From Carnegiea gigantea (taxonomy: Eukaryota; Streptophyta; Magnoliopsida; Caryophyllales; Cactaceae): DNA of 64,000 nt. Position 1 is the stretch's first letter. Each line of letters begins with the position of its first letter. Location of the stretch: NCBI GenBank assembly GCA_029747015.1, contig JAKOGI010000085.1, positions 167,501-231,500 of the forward strand, written 5' to 3'. The translations under genes and the position numbers were made by a program. The notes beneath the pieces are model-generated. The model did no database searches and had not been told where the DNA came from. It worked only from the letters and a program-made list of their open reading frames with translations. Shown in pieces: positions 1 through 10,560 of this stretch.

Positions 1-491
1 TTCGAATCATCTAGGGATGCAGCTCTCTGCGAAACAATTCGATGGAAGTAATTACATCATCTGGAGTCGATTAGTGAGGCAGGCGCTTGCAACCAAGTTG
101 AAATTAGGGTTTGTCGATGGTTCATGTGCAAAGTCTGATGAAACTTCTGCAGGTTATACGCGGTGGGTACAGTTCCTGAGATTTCAGAGGCCTTCATCTA
201 TACTGAGACTTCAAATGTGTTGTGGAATGAAGTCTCTGAGAGGTTCAGCCAAACTAATATACAGCTCATTACCAATTGAGGCGTGAAATGACAAATTTGA
301 TGCAAGAAAATCAGTCGATTGCTACATATTAGTCCAGAATGAAGCGAATCTATGATGAGCTTCAATCTATTAATCCTACTCCCTAATGTTCTTGTGGTGT
401 TATGAAGCAGTGTAAATGTGACCTTCTCAACCAAATTCATACATTGGAGTCAAGGAATCATTTGCTTTAGTTTCTTATGGGCTTGAACAAC
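1..491 (+). pseudogene. Left part of split copia element L0: gag N-terminal half
   Basis: Reading from the ATG at 17 gives a copia-type gag N-terminus (FDGSNYIIWSRLVRQAL, then KLGFVDGS), the usual opening of plant copia gag (DUF4219/UBN2-like). After about codon 52 the frame is lost. The gag homology then continues in other frames (LWNEVSERFSQTN, then LRREMTNLMQENQ, then SRMKRIYDELQS) with several stops, ending at FLMGLNN near 490. The expected next residues of this gag (SYDQTKGQIL) are found about 29 kb away at 29842. This is therefore the left part of a copia element split by nested insertions. Its 5' LTR must lie before the window. Non-functional. Confidence 0.8.
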
Positions 492-1298
492 TAGTAACTA
501 CCTAAGGTTTGTATCATTTTTGGGTTGTTTTGTTGCATTCTTAGGAATTTCGTGAGCTTTATGCTATAATTTATACCCCCAACTCCCATTTTACACTTGA
601 GTATAGTTCTTTGATGCTTTTTGTAGGTTTTGAGACTTTTTTAACCCAACATTAATCCTCATATGATGAGTTTTTGACACACCACATATGCCCCCAGCAG
701 CTATGTCTGTAGAGAGAAAGAAGAACAAGAAACAACCGAGATAGAGGCCTCCACAAACTATCTGTGGTGAAGGCCATGGTATGTGGCACGGACCGTAATA
801 GATGCAACTATTCATTTTCCTCAATTTCGTGGCTGAGAATGCTTGGTGACTGCTATATCTAGGCATGCTCAGCTGTAGAGAGGATAAACTTAATGATTCT
901 CTCTAAAAAAATCTCAAATTCCTTAGTGTTTTTATCATTTTTGGAGCAAGAAGAAGATTTAAACGGAGGCAATTTGCAAATTGGAGGCTTGGAGATTAGA
1001 GAATCAAGAAAGAACTTCATTATTGTTAAGAATCTTCTCTTCCTTTATTCTTTGAACTCCATAAGAATTGTTCTAGGTTGTTTTAATTATTAGTTTAATT
1101 TCTTTTGTTAGTTTAATATTCATGTGTGAGTAGTTTTCCTCTAGTCTAGGGATTTGTTAGCCAAGCAATGGAATTAGATTCTTAATTTTTATCAATATTG
1201 TGCTTTATCTATTTGGCTTATTTCAATCTATCTTGTGCTTTGAATATTGTGAGTAATTTAGGCCATATTTGTTTTTAAATCATTAAACAGTTGGCTAA
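492..1298 (+). repeat. L1 5' LTR, left part (interrupted by L2a)
   Basis: Aligns with the first ~800 bases of the 3' LTR at 28548-29835. Shared landmarks are 'tatcatttttgggt', 'ttttgttgcattc', 'gttctttgatgcttttt' and 'gagtaatttag'. The expected TG start is mutated to TA. It ends at 'ctaa' (1295-1298), directly before the L2a LTR. The same 'ctaa' recurs at 13868-13871 where this LTR resumes, so it is probably part of the L2a target duplication. No gene is seen here. Confidence 0.75.
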
Positions 1299-2599
1299 TG
1301 TTAAGTTAAAAATACTGCAAGTGCACGGTGCCAGTTGTAGTTAGCAACGGCAAGCACGGGTCGTGTCCACAAGGAACTCAGTTTCAACCACCGAACTAAT
1401 CTTTAACACTCTATTTAGGCCAAAGTCTATTGGGAATGGTTTCACTCAATAGCAGTTGTATTCTACTGAAAGTTACTACTATTGTCTAAATCAATATTAA
1501 CGAAAGTCCTGGATTGGGGTTCACCACACTATCATGTTCCTTGAACTATAAATTAGATCATGCGAATCTGCCCACGCAGACAACTGAAATGGAATGATTA
1601 CAAGTTAAGCGTATCTACACCTTCTCTCAAAGGTCATTAGACTGGTCAACCTATCCTAGTTATCTATTGTCATGAAACTAGAACCACGAAACCACAAGAT
1701 TGAGTAACCCTTAATTCCCAATTGAAACCCCAACTATTTTCATGTTAAGAAATCCAATTGCTCGTTAAGTAGCTCTAGGTAGAGGGTCTAACTCTCGTTA
1801 ATCTCCTAAACCCCAATTACAAACATGAATCAGCCCTCTCAGGCAATTCATCAAACACCTGGCATGCTAAGTGAGAGTTCAATTACAACATGGGCATTCA
1901 TTCACATAAATCTAGAATACGAATCCAAATCACACAATAGGGGCTACACCCAATCCAAGGCAATAAATTTAGCCCATAATCATCATCAAAATGACAACCA
2001 CAATCACGAATTTGAACATGATAGAAAAAACTAACTTTGAATTAAAGCGTGAAAGGAAAAGGGTAAAAGAACGTACTTTCCATTGATTGAAGTAATAATC
2101 TACCAGATTCAACAATTGATTTCAATCCAAAGCTTTCAAATCAAGAACAACCAATATGAATCCTAAAAACCTAAAGTCGCCGTTTTTGAGAGAGAAAAGA
2201 ATGAGAGAAGGAAGAACTCCCGAATTAGAACGCCAAATTACAATTAAACGGGAAGAATTAAATGGCACGGTCGTGCCATGTGGCACGGTGCCACCGTGCT
2301 ACTTTGCTATCTTGCGTTTTCTTGCTTCCTTGGGCGGCACGGTCACCCTGCCTGGCATGGTACCCCCATGCCACTTCCTCTTGGCTCGAAATTTACCCTT
2401 TTGGCTCCTATTTGGCGCGATATTAGTTGGTTTTCCTCGTTTCTTTCAATCGAACTCCTGAAAACACAAAAACACAATATTTAGGCAGATTTGGGGTAAA
2501 GAATGGCTAATCAACCTCTATACTCTTGAAGTTTTACCGAAAATTGCGAAAATAAGGGGTAAAAATCATGTCCAAAAGGAGTAAAATAGAGGTTTATCA
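1299..2599 (-). repeat. L2a 3' LTR
   Basis: Starts 'tgttaagtta' and ends 'ggtttatca' on the plus strand, so in sense orientation it runs TGATAAACC...TAACA. It pairs with 12571-13867 over the whole length. Positions 2264-2370 contain a cluster of the palindromic word GGCACGG/CCGTGCC that also occurs in unrelated LTRs of this window. Short open frames inside it are not genes. Confidence 0.9.
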
Positions 2600-2637
2600 A
2601 CTCCCCTATGCTTATTTCTTGCTTGTCCCCAAGCAAG
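2600..2637 (-). promoter_or_regulatory. L2a polypurine tract and RGGA hairpin
   Basis: Directly next to the 3' LTR the sense strand reads AGGGGAGT, the expected plus-strand primer. Ten bases upstream in sense direction is a perfect 8-bp inverted repeat with a 4-base loop at 2618-2637 (CTTGCTTG-GGGA-CAAGCAAG). The same arrangement recurs in L1, C and E. See findings. Confidence 0.75.
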
Positions 2638-4677
2638 ACTAAGACGCAATTAAATTGATAGGGGGTTGAGACCTCTAATTACTCGCCTCCTCAGGCAAGG
2701 CAAATGGAAAACCAGCTGAATCAAGCATAGGTGTGCACAACTAGCAGGACCATTTAAGGCATAAATACATAGTTTCAAAACTCATGTGAAAATCGTTTGG
2801 AAGGCCACATGTTCAACTTGTCATCCAGTCACTCCATATCACACCCCTCCCCAATCAAGACGCCTCTAAATAAGTGGTGGGCTAGAAGGCCTGGCAGTGA
2901 CTCTCATAGGGGGAACAAAGCAAGTGTGCTCCCTCACATGTGTTTAAGATGTAGGAAGGTTCACTCAATTCTCTTCCGATCGAATAAACTGCCATAGGCT
3001 TGGTAAGATTCTCAATTCTCCACTGCGAAAATGCAATATGCAAAACAATAATCAAGAGGACTTTTTCAGGGTTGTAATGGGGCTAAGGGCACAGGAAAAA
3101 GGGGGACAAACAATTTTGGAAATGAGGAGCTAACAGCCGAAGTCAGTGAGCAACGAATAATTGAACCAATTATACCGCACACTTTCCTAAAACACAATAG
3201 GAATACATTCTTAACCAGATGGACCATCAGGAATGAACTACGATAACATGCCAAACACACTCATTCACCACTTCTTTTCTTTTCTATAAGAATTTCAACA
3301 AGTTCCCCCCTTTTCTTTCTCTTTTTTTTTTAATTTTTGATTTGGAAACATGTTTTCCTTCAGTTTTTAAAAGGAAATGAATGATTGGCATGCACAATAA
3401 CTATACACTCAATCCCCAATGATCACAATGGTACATCCCTGCATATACCAAAATGAACCACCAAGTTATATAACACTCAAAAGCTACCCACAAAATAACG
3501 AAGTGTTGCCTCATTGGCTTTGGTTTAGAGGTAGGAGATGTGTTTAGGCTAATAGCTAATAGTGAAGGGTTCACAACAAAAACGGGCAAGGCTTAAAGGG
3601 GGTAAGCAAGGGGTCAAAACATTTAATTATGGGTGGCAGATTTGGCTATGTAGCTTAGAAAAACAAATGAATGCCTCTATCATATTATCATAATGCACCT
3701 GCTGAATGCGATTTCAGAGAGAATCAAACTAAGTTCTAGAGATGTAATCATGGAAGAGAAACACAAGAAAGAAAATATGAGACTAAATTGATGAATTAGT
3801 CTATAGGCTCAAAATCTCACGAGTCACACTACCAAACACACAACTGGCCCAAGAGATGTCCCACTTAAAAGGAATAATCAATCATGATGAGGGGAGTTCA
3901 AGGGCAAACGGCATGCAAACCAAACAATGTGGTCCAAACACTTTCAAAATCATCAACCAAAGGCATTTGCCACAAACAATCCATAAGTATGCATAACCAT
4001 GCCAACCAACTGCTCACCAATGCCTTGGTTATCGTCATAGGAGGGATTTTTTTCTTTTTTTTTTCAAAGGGGTTTTTTTTAATAGCAATAAATCAGCCTA
4101 AGTAGATAACTAGTGGATAAATGAAGAGAAGAGTAAGAAGAATTACCTCCCAGTCTTATGAAGCTCCACTCAACACATTTCCACTCGAGATCAATGACTA
4201 GGAAATGAAATATATATAATGCATCACCTACCTATATGCATTATCCTACATGCTTTGCTAAATGGATGAATAAAGGGAAAATTAATGCATCCTAAACATG
4301 CTACTAAACTAGAATAAAACTTAGAAAGGAATATATACAATGCACCCCACTGAACAGATATAAACATTCCCCCATGCTTGGACCTTTCATTGTCCCCACT
4401 GAAAACATGATGCATAAGAAAAGAAGGGGAAGGGAAAATACACTTACAGTCACTGGGTGCCGTCGGGCCCTAGAGGGGGCCAGAAATGCGGGGGAAATGG
4501 ATGGAAGGTGGAGGAATCATAAGATGGGGAGGATGAGGAGCCACCTTGATCGCCCGGAAAGGAGCGTAAACGCTCCCCCATCTGTCGAATGGACTCCAAC
4601 TGGCGCCAAAGTAGCTCGTTCATCCACCGATGCTCCTCGTACACACGGGCTTCCCTCATAGCCCGTTCCTCCTCCTT
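2638..4677 (-). other. L2a 3' non-coding spacer
   Basis: About 2 kb between the ORF1 gene and the polypurine tract without a supportable gene. Poly-T runs lie at 3318-3332 and 4048-4078. Short open frames on both strands have no recognisable motif. A comparable long spacer lies at the same place in element C. Confidence 0.6.
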
Positions 4678-6180
4678 CTAAATCTGCTGCTGCTCCCGCT
4701 CCTCCTGGCGATCGACGAAACCCCGGAAATAGGAAACTTCCCCCTCAATGGAGTACATGCGCTCGAAGAGGCGACCAAGGTCAGCACGCATGCCTGTGAA
4801 ACCCTCCTGAAGCCCGGAAACCTCTACTTGGAGGTTGGAGAAAGACTGGAGAAAGGTGGGGTCGAGCGGCATGTATGCCGCTGAGGAAGAAGACCCGCCC
4901 ATCGTATGGGTGAATGGTGGGTAAAGTGGGAGTGGAGGTGGTGGGGTAGTCGCTTCCGCAGCAGGGGTATCCTCAGGCTCGGGCTCTTCTTGGCCTGCAT
5001 CAATGTTCTTCTCCTCCTCCCCCTCATCATACTCCTCATCTCCACCCTCATCGACCTCAAGGTCCTCATCAGCTGCTAACTGTTCCTCCCGAGGTAGAAT
5101 AGCTGCCCTAAGAATCCTCCGCTCACAGTTCCAGTTTCTTTTGTTAGCGACCGTGGTGCGCTCAGCATTGGGAAGGGTGAAGAGGATGGCTTTATGGTGG
5201 GGGTACCGAATGATGTCACCTCGAGTATCTATAATATGCATATGGTGGAGGGTGCCAAGGTCGAGGTGACCACCTGGAAAATGGGGCTCGAGAGTAGAGA
5301 GCCTCGAGCCGTAGCCTAAGGCATTAGCAATGGCGGTAATAGTGCCACCAACGCTAATAACATTCCTATTGCTAGTCTTGGCTACTTCCGCCAAGTGGTG
5401 GATTATGAAGGCCCCCGTGTCAATAGGGGTACCTGACAGGGCACACCAGATAATAAATAGTTCGGCCTTCCGACAACCATTTTGGTTGTCGTTGCGGCCG
5501 AAAACAATATTAGCGGTTAGGCGCTGCAAGTATCGCAGGTTAACATTATAGATGTCAGTGGCCTTGGCGTGTCGGGGGTCAAAAACCCTAGGTCTCCACC
5601 ACCTATAAGTATACTCCTTCCGTTTGGAGCAGATGATGCTCAACCAAATGGGGTTAGGTCTCCACAATGAAAGCACATCTCTATAAGCCTTATCGACCAC
5701 TGAGAATCTCAAAAGCTCATTAAACATCCTCAAACTCATCCGGTGGTCAATGTTGGACATTCGAAAGTAAATAGCGACCTCATTACCACCATAGTTTCAT
5801 CCCAATCGACATTGAGGGAACTCAAAAACTCAACCATAAGGCGATCATAGTATGTACATTGCATATGTATATACTCAATTCATCCTAATCTACCAAGTAG
5901 GGTCAGCATATCATCCAACATTCCCAAGGATCGCAATGAGTCAGCATGAAAGTATTTCTGCTCACTAGTATTCCTAGTGGCTAAAATCTCATAACGGGAC
6001 TTTTATGCATCATTAACAAAATGCAAACCCCTAGTGCTAGCAGGTAAAATAAGAGGGTATGCATCTTTAGTACCTTTAGTAGAGGCAGTTGCAGGTGCAG
6101 CGGAAGAGGAGGGTGCCCGTGATGATTTCTTGGGATGGGATGGAGCCCTTGAAGTTTCTCCAACTTGTTTCTTGCCCATG
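4678..6180 (-). pseudogene. L2a Athila ORF1-type protein gene
   Basis: Sense start is the ATG at 6180 (MGKKQVGETSRAPS). The frame then has a TAA (6003-6005), a TGA (5880-5882) and a one-base frameshift near 5790. The last 360 codons (5760-4678) are open. They contain FRMSNIDHRMSLRMF, an ELFIIWCALSG block and TGAFIIHHLAEVA...ISVGGTITAIA, which I recognise as typical of the plant Athila ORF1 family. A Glu/Asp/Pro-rich linker and a C-terminal helical, probably coiled-coil, segment follow (LQVEVSGLQEGFTGMRADL). The function of this family is unknown. It lies after integrase, where Athila elements carry an extra or env-like gene, but I see no clear signal peptide or membrane anchor. L1 carries a more decayed relative. 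Confidence 0.7.
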
Positions 6181-6970
6181 GTGCAAAGTAACCACAGATT
6201 AGGGCCAAAAATTAGAGGTAGAGGCTAAAAATAGTAAGAAAATGGCTAATTTCTTTCTCTACCACCTTCAACCTCAACAATGGAGGTTAGGGTTGTAGAG
6301 AGAGAAAAAGAGTATGGGATGGGATGGGTTTGAGATGAAAAGGTGAGAAATTTTGAGAGGAGAGTGAAGGGGAGTGAAGGAATTGAAGAAATTGGGAAGA
6401 ATTTGAGGAGTTCAGGGGGTTTTGGGGGGGAAGATTGGAGTAGGTATGGTGAGGGGGAGAGAGAGAGGCGTGCTTGTAGAGAGAGAAAGTGAGGAGATTG
6501 AATGGGGGAAGGAGGAAGAAGAAGGAGAACTCAGCTTTTTTGGCCGTGTTTTAATATGGCACGGTCATGCCATACGGTACGGGGCACCCGTGCCACAATG
6601 CTGTCAGTGCTGACATGCCAAAGCGTAGCACGGTCGTGCCACACAGCACGATGTGGCCGTGCGAATATTCTGACCATTGAGCATTATTTTTCTCCTGCTC
6701 CCCCCCCTTTTTCCCAAGTCTGGAGGAGGGGTGGCACACCCATACCGTACAGCAGGGGGTGCCCATGCCAACTTTCTGCCCTCTAAGCCATTTGCTTTCA
6801 AATATGTTGCTTCTTTTTCTCGCTCATTTTTTTCCTTGAACTGTTTCCTCTCATCTCCTCCTTTTTTTTCCTTTTTTTTCATTTTTTTCATTTTTTTTCT
6901 AAAGCAATAAAGCTTGGGTTGCCTCCCAAGAAGCGCTTGTTTCAGGTCTTTAGCTTGACCATTAGGATCT
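6181..6970 (-). other. L2a spacer between pol and ORF1, with hairpin and GGCACGG cluster
   Basis: Non-coding spacer after the integrase stop. At 6913-6930 the sense strand has a 6-bp perfect inverted repeat (CTTGGG-AGGCAA-CCCAAG), also found at the end of the gag/PR region in L1 (24828-24845) and, weaker, in C (63164-63181). Positions 6557-6665 and 6730-6772 hold several GGCACGG/CCGTGCC words like those in the LTRs. 6866-6900 is a T-rich run. Open frames here in both directions are composition artefacts. Confidence 0.6.
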
Positions 6971-8255
6971 CTAAGGAGAAGAGATATCGAGGAGGGCACA
7001 TGTGACCTTCCCCTCAAGTGACTCACCGGCAATGTAGTGTTTTAAGCGGGACCCGTTCACCTTGAACGAGCGGGTGGTCTCGTTGCCAATTTCAATTACC
7101 CCATATGGATATACCTTGAACACCTTGAGGGGACCCGGCCATCTGGAGCGAAGTTTCCCGGGAAAAAGCTTCAAGCGAGAATTGAAAAGCAGCACCGAGT
7201 TGCCTTTCCGAAACTCGCAGCGATTGGTGAACTTCGTGCCACCGCTTAGTTCGCTCCTTGTAGAGTAGAGAACTGTCATAGGCATCCAAACGGATCTTCT
7301 TGAGTTCATTCAACTGCAACAGCCACTTTTCCCCCGCTGACTTTAAATCGAAGTTTAGGTATTTGATGGCCCAATAAGCCTTGTGTTCCAGCTCCACAGG
7401 GAGGTGAGAACGCTTGCCATAGATGAGTCGAAAGGGAGTAGTGCCAATAGGGGTTTTGAAGGCCGTGCGGTAGGCCCAAAGGGTGTCATTGAGCTTATCC
7501 ACCCAGTCCTTGCACGATCTCACAACCGTTTTCTCCAAAATGGACTTGATTTTTCGGTTAGAGATCTTTACTTGGCCATTAGTTTGAGTGTCGTAGCCCA
7601 GTCCATACTTGTGGTGCACTCCATATTTCCTCAAAAGAGTTTCCGGCTTCTTCTTTATGAAGTGCGGCCCATTGTCACTTATTACCACCCTCGAGACTCC
7701 AAAACGAGGGAATATAATCTTCTTGAAAAGTTTAGCCACTACCCTGGAGTCGTTGCTAGGGATAGCCACTGCCTCCACCCACTTGGAGACGTAGTCCACA
7801 GCAACTAGGATATACTTGTTGTTCCTCGAGGACGGGAAAGGTCCCATAAAGTCAATGCCCCAAACATCGAAGATTTCAACCTCAAGGATGAAGTTAAGGG
7901 GCATCTCATTCTTCCTGGATAGATTCCCCATCCGTTGACAGCGATCACATGCGCGGACTTATGTATGGACGTCCTTGAAGAGTGAGGGCCAAAAGAATCC
8001 CACTTGGAACACCTTAGCAGTTGTCTTAGAAGTGCTAGCATGTCCTCCGCAAGGAGAGCCGTGATAATGGGAGATCACACTCTGAATTTCCCCCTCAGGA
8101 AGGCATCGCCTACAAATCCCATCCTTACACAGCTTGTAAAGGAAGGGCTCCCCCCAGAAATATGTCTTGACATCATAGAGGAATTTCTTTTTTTGGTGGA
8201 AGGATAAATCATGGGGGAGGATCCCCGAAGCTCGGTAGTTCGCATAGTCGGCGAA
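6971..8255 (-). pseudogene. L2a integrase domain
   Basis: Covers the HHCC zinc-binding part (HYHGSPCGGHAS...CDRCQR, about 8085-7930), interrupted by an in-frame TAA at 7959-7961. The catalytic core (7931-7240) has GIDFMGPFP (Asp, 7851-7853) and SDNGPHF (Asp, 7674-7676). The expected catalytic Glu of TNGQ-x-E is Lys (AAG at 7566-7568). A frameshift near 7240 moves the C-terminal part ([18 protein letters not shown]) to another frame, which ends at 6971. Integrase would insert cDNA into the host chromosome; this copy is dead by at least three lesions. Confidence 0.9.
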
Positions 8256-8694
8256 CTATGGGGCTTGTCCCGAGGTGATGCCCATGAGATGCTCGTTAGG
8301 AAAAGCATCATCAACGGGGATGCCATGGCTCTTAATAACGAGTCTGAAGAGGTGGTCGGCCACGACATTCTCGGCCCCCGCCTTATCTTTGATCTCCAGA
8401 TCAATCTCCTGGAGTAGCAGAATCCACCGGATGAGGAGAGGCTTAGCATCCTTTTTCTTGAGGATGTGCTTGAGTGCAGAATGGTTGTTGTATACGATGA
8501 TCTTAGAAGAGAGGAGATAAGGTCTAAACTTCTCCATCGCATACACGACCGCAAGCAGCTCCTTCTCAGTCGTGGTGTAGTTCTGCTGGGCCTTATCTAA
8601 TGTTCTACTAGCATAGTAGATCACTACTGGCTTCTTATCGTTCCTTTGCCCCAGGACTGCCCCCACCACATGGTCGCTCGCATCGCACATGATC
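8256..8694 (-). pseudogene. L2a RNase H domain
   Basis: Reads CDASDHVVGAVLGQR, then YTTTEKELLAVVYAMEKFR, then the position usually occupied by YTDHxALK. Here that is YNNHSALK, so the third catalytic Asp is Asn (AAC at 8484-8486). The end (GAENVVADHLFRL) is typical of gypsy RNase H. It is joined to RT by a one-base frameshift near 8700 (SPI* versus ...EIMCDAS). The domain degrades the RNA strand of the RNA/DNA hybrid in reverse transcription. Confidence 0.9.
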
Positions 8695-10050
8695 TCAAAT
8701 AGGGGAATTCCAGTCTAGTGGTTGTATGATGGGGGCAGAAATCAGTGCCTGTTTGATCCTGCAAAAAGCCTCGTGGCACTCATTAGTAAAGATAAACAGG
8801 GCATCCTTGGTAAGGAGCTGAGTAAGAGGCTTAGCAATTTTGGAGAAATCCTTGATAAAGCGGCAATAAAACCTTGCATGACCAAGGAAACTCCTCACCC
8901 CTTTTACCGAAGTAGGAGGGGCCTATCGCTTAATGACCTCAACTTTTGCTCTATCCACTTCGATGCCCCTAGCAGAAATGACATGACCTAGTACTACCCC
9001 CTCTTGTACCATAAAGTGACACTTTTCCCAATTTAGTACTAAGTTGACTTCTTCACACCTACGGAGTACCTTGGTTAAGTTTTCTAAGCAAAGGGCAAAG
9101 GTACCTCCGTAAATGGAGAAATCATCCATAAACACCTCCATGATGTTTTCAATAAGGTCAGAGAATATAGCGGTCATGCATCGCTGGAAAGTGGCAGGGG
9201 CATTGCACAGTCCGAATGGCATCCTCCAATAAGCGAATGTACTATACGGGCATGTGAAAGTCGTCTTCTCCTGGTCATCAGGATGGATAGGGATCTGAAA
9301 GAAACCTGAATAACCATCCAGAAAACAGAAGAAGAAATGTCGTGCCAACCTTTCCAACATTTGATCAATAAAGAGGAGGGGGAAATGATCTTTCCTGGTG
9401 GCTTGATTTAGTCTACGGTAATCAATGCACATTTGCCACCCGATCACAGTCCTAGTGGAAATAAGCTCATCCCGCTCATTCTTTAGGACAGTCATTCCTC
9501 CCTTTTTGGGGACTACCTGAACTGGACTTACCCACTCACTATCTGAGATAAGGTAGATGATCCCAGCATCAAGTAGTTTAATAATCTCTTTTTTAACAAC
9601 CGCTTGCATGTTAGGATTGAGATGGCGCTGAGGTTGTCGGGAGGGGCGATGACTGTCATCAAGAAAAATGCGGTGCATGCAAAATGAAGGACTAAGTCGC
9701 CGAATATCATCGATACTATACCCAATGGCACCCCTGTGCTTACGAAGCACATCCAGTAATTGTTCCAACTGGGAGCCATCCAATTTAGCATTAACGACAA
9801 CGGAAAACTGATGAGAGGAGTCGAGAAATTCATACCTGAGATGGGAAGGTAGAGGTTTTAGTTTTGCCTTCGGTGGACACTCCTCTTCTTTCTTGGATGT
9901 GAGCTCCTCCACACCAAGGATCTCTCTGTGGGATTGCTTAGGCATGTAGGTGGTAAACTCATTGAGGAGCCTGGCGTACTCCACCTTCTCCCCCGAACAG
10001 GAGTCAGTTGCATAGCAACCAATCAATGCGGCCTCCATTGGGTCCTCCAT
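8695..10050 (-). pseudogene. L2a reverse transcriptase domain
   Basis: Gypsy RT with the expected blocks: EIIKLLDAGIIY, WVSPVQVVPKKGG, MCIDYRRLNQATRKDHFPL, YSGFFQIPIHPDDQEKTTF, MPFGLCNAPATFQRCM and the FMDDF active site (codons at about 9117-9132). The thumb (VRSFLGHARFYCRFIKDFSK) continues in the same frame after one TAG at 8923-8925. The polymerase residues are intact, so the damage here is the single stop and the 3' frameshift. Expression would have been as part of a gag-pol polyprotein. Confidence 0.92.
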
Positions 10051-10140
10051 AGAAAGTTAGGCCTTGCCCTCCTAGTTGAGGGCTTTCTCTAGTACATCGA
10101 CTCTACAGCGTGAGTCACCTGAGGCGGGGGAAGCCATAAC

Positions 10141-10560
10141 TTATGGCAAACTAAACTCCACCTTCTCATCCCCTACTTGAAGGAAAAGCTTGCCATTCTT
10201 CACGTCTATCATAGCCCCCGCAGCGGCTAGGAAATGTCGACCCAAAATGATTGGGATGCGGGAGTCTTTCTCCATCTTCATAACCACGAAATCACATGGT
10301 ATGAAGAACTTTCCCACTTGTAATGGGACATCCTTAAGAATACCCAAATGGGACATCCTTAAGAATACCAAAAGGGTACTTAACGGATCTATCAGCTAGC
10401 TGTAAAGAGACGGTAGTGGGCTTCAGCTCCCGCACTTGCAGTTTCTCACGTATAGAGTAGGGCATAAGACTTACGCTAGCTCCAAGGTCGCACAGTGCTC
10501 GGCTGATAGTCACATCCCCAACTGAATAAGGAATGGAGAAACTCCCTAGATCTGAAAGCT
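10141..10560 (-). pseudogene. L2a aspartic protease, frameshifted by a 25-bp duplication
   Basis: SIPYSVGDVTISRALCDLGASVSLMP carries the DLGA catalytic motif of the retropepsin-like protease near 10480. Further on a 25-bp segment is tandemly duplicated (10324-10348 and 10349-10373), so GILKDVP is encoded twice and the frame shifts by one. The second part (GRHFLAAAGAMIDVKNGKL) is then in a different frame down to the stop at 10141. The protease would process the polyprotein. Confidence 0.85.

Noticed and set aside
4450..5551. Plus-strand and alternative-frame open frames over the ORF1 gene
   Set aside because: Shadows of the GC-rich minus-strand ORF1 coding sequence; no motifs of their own.
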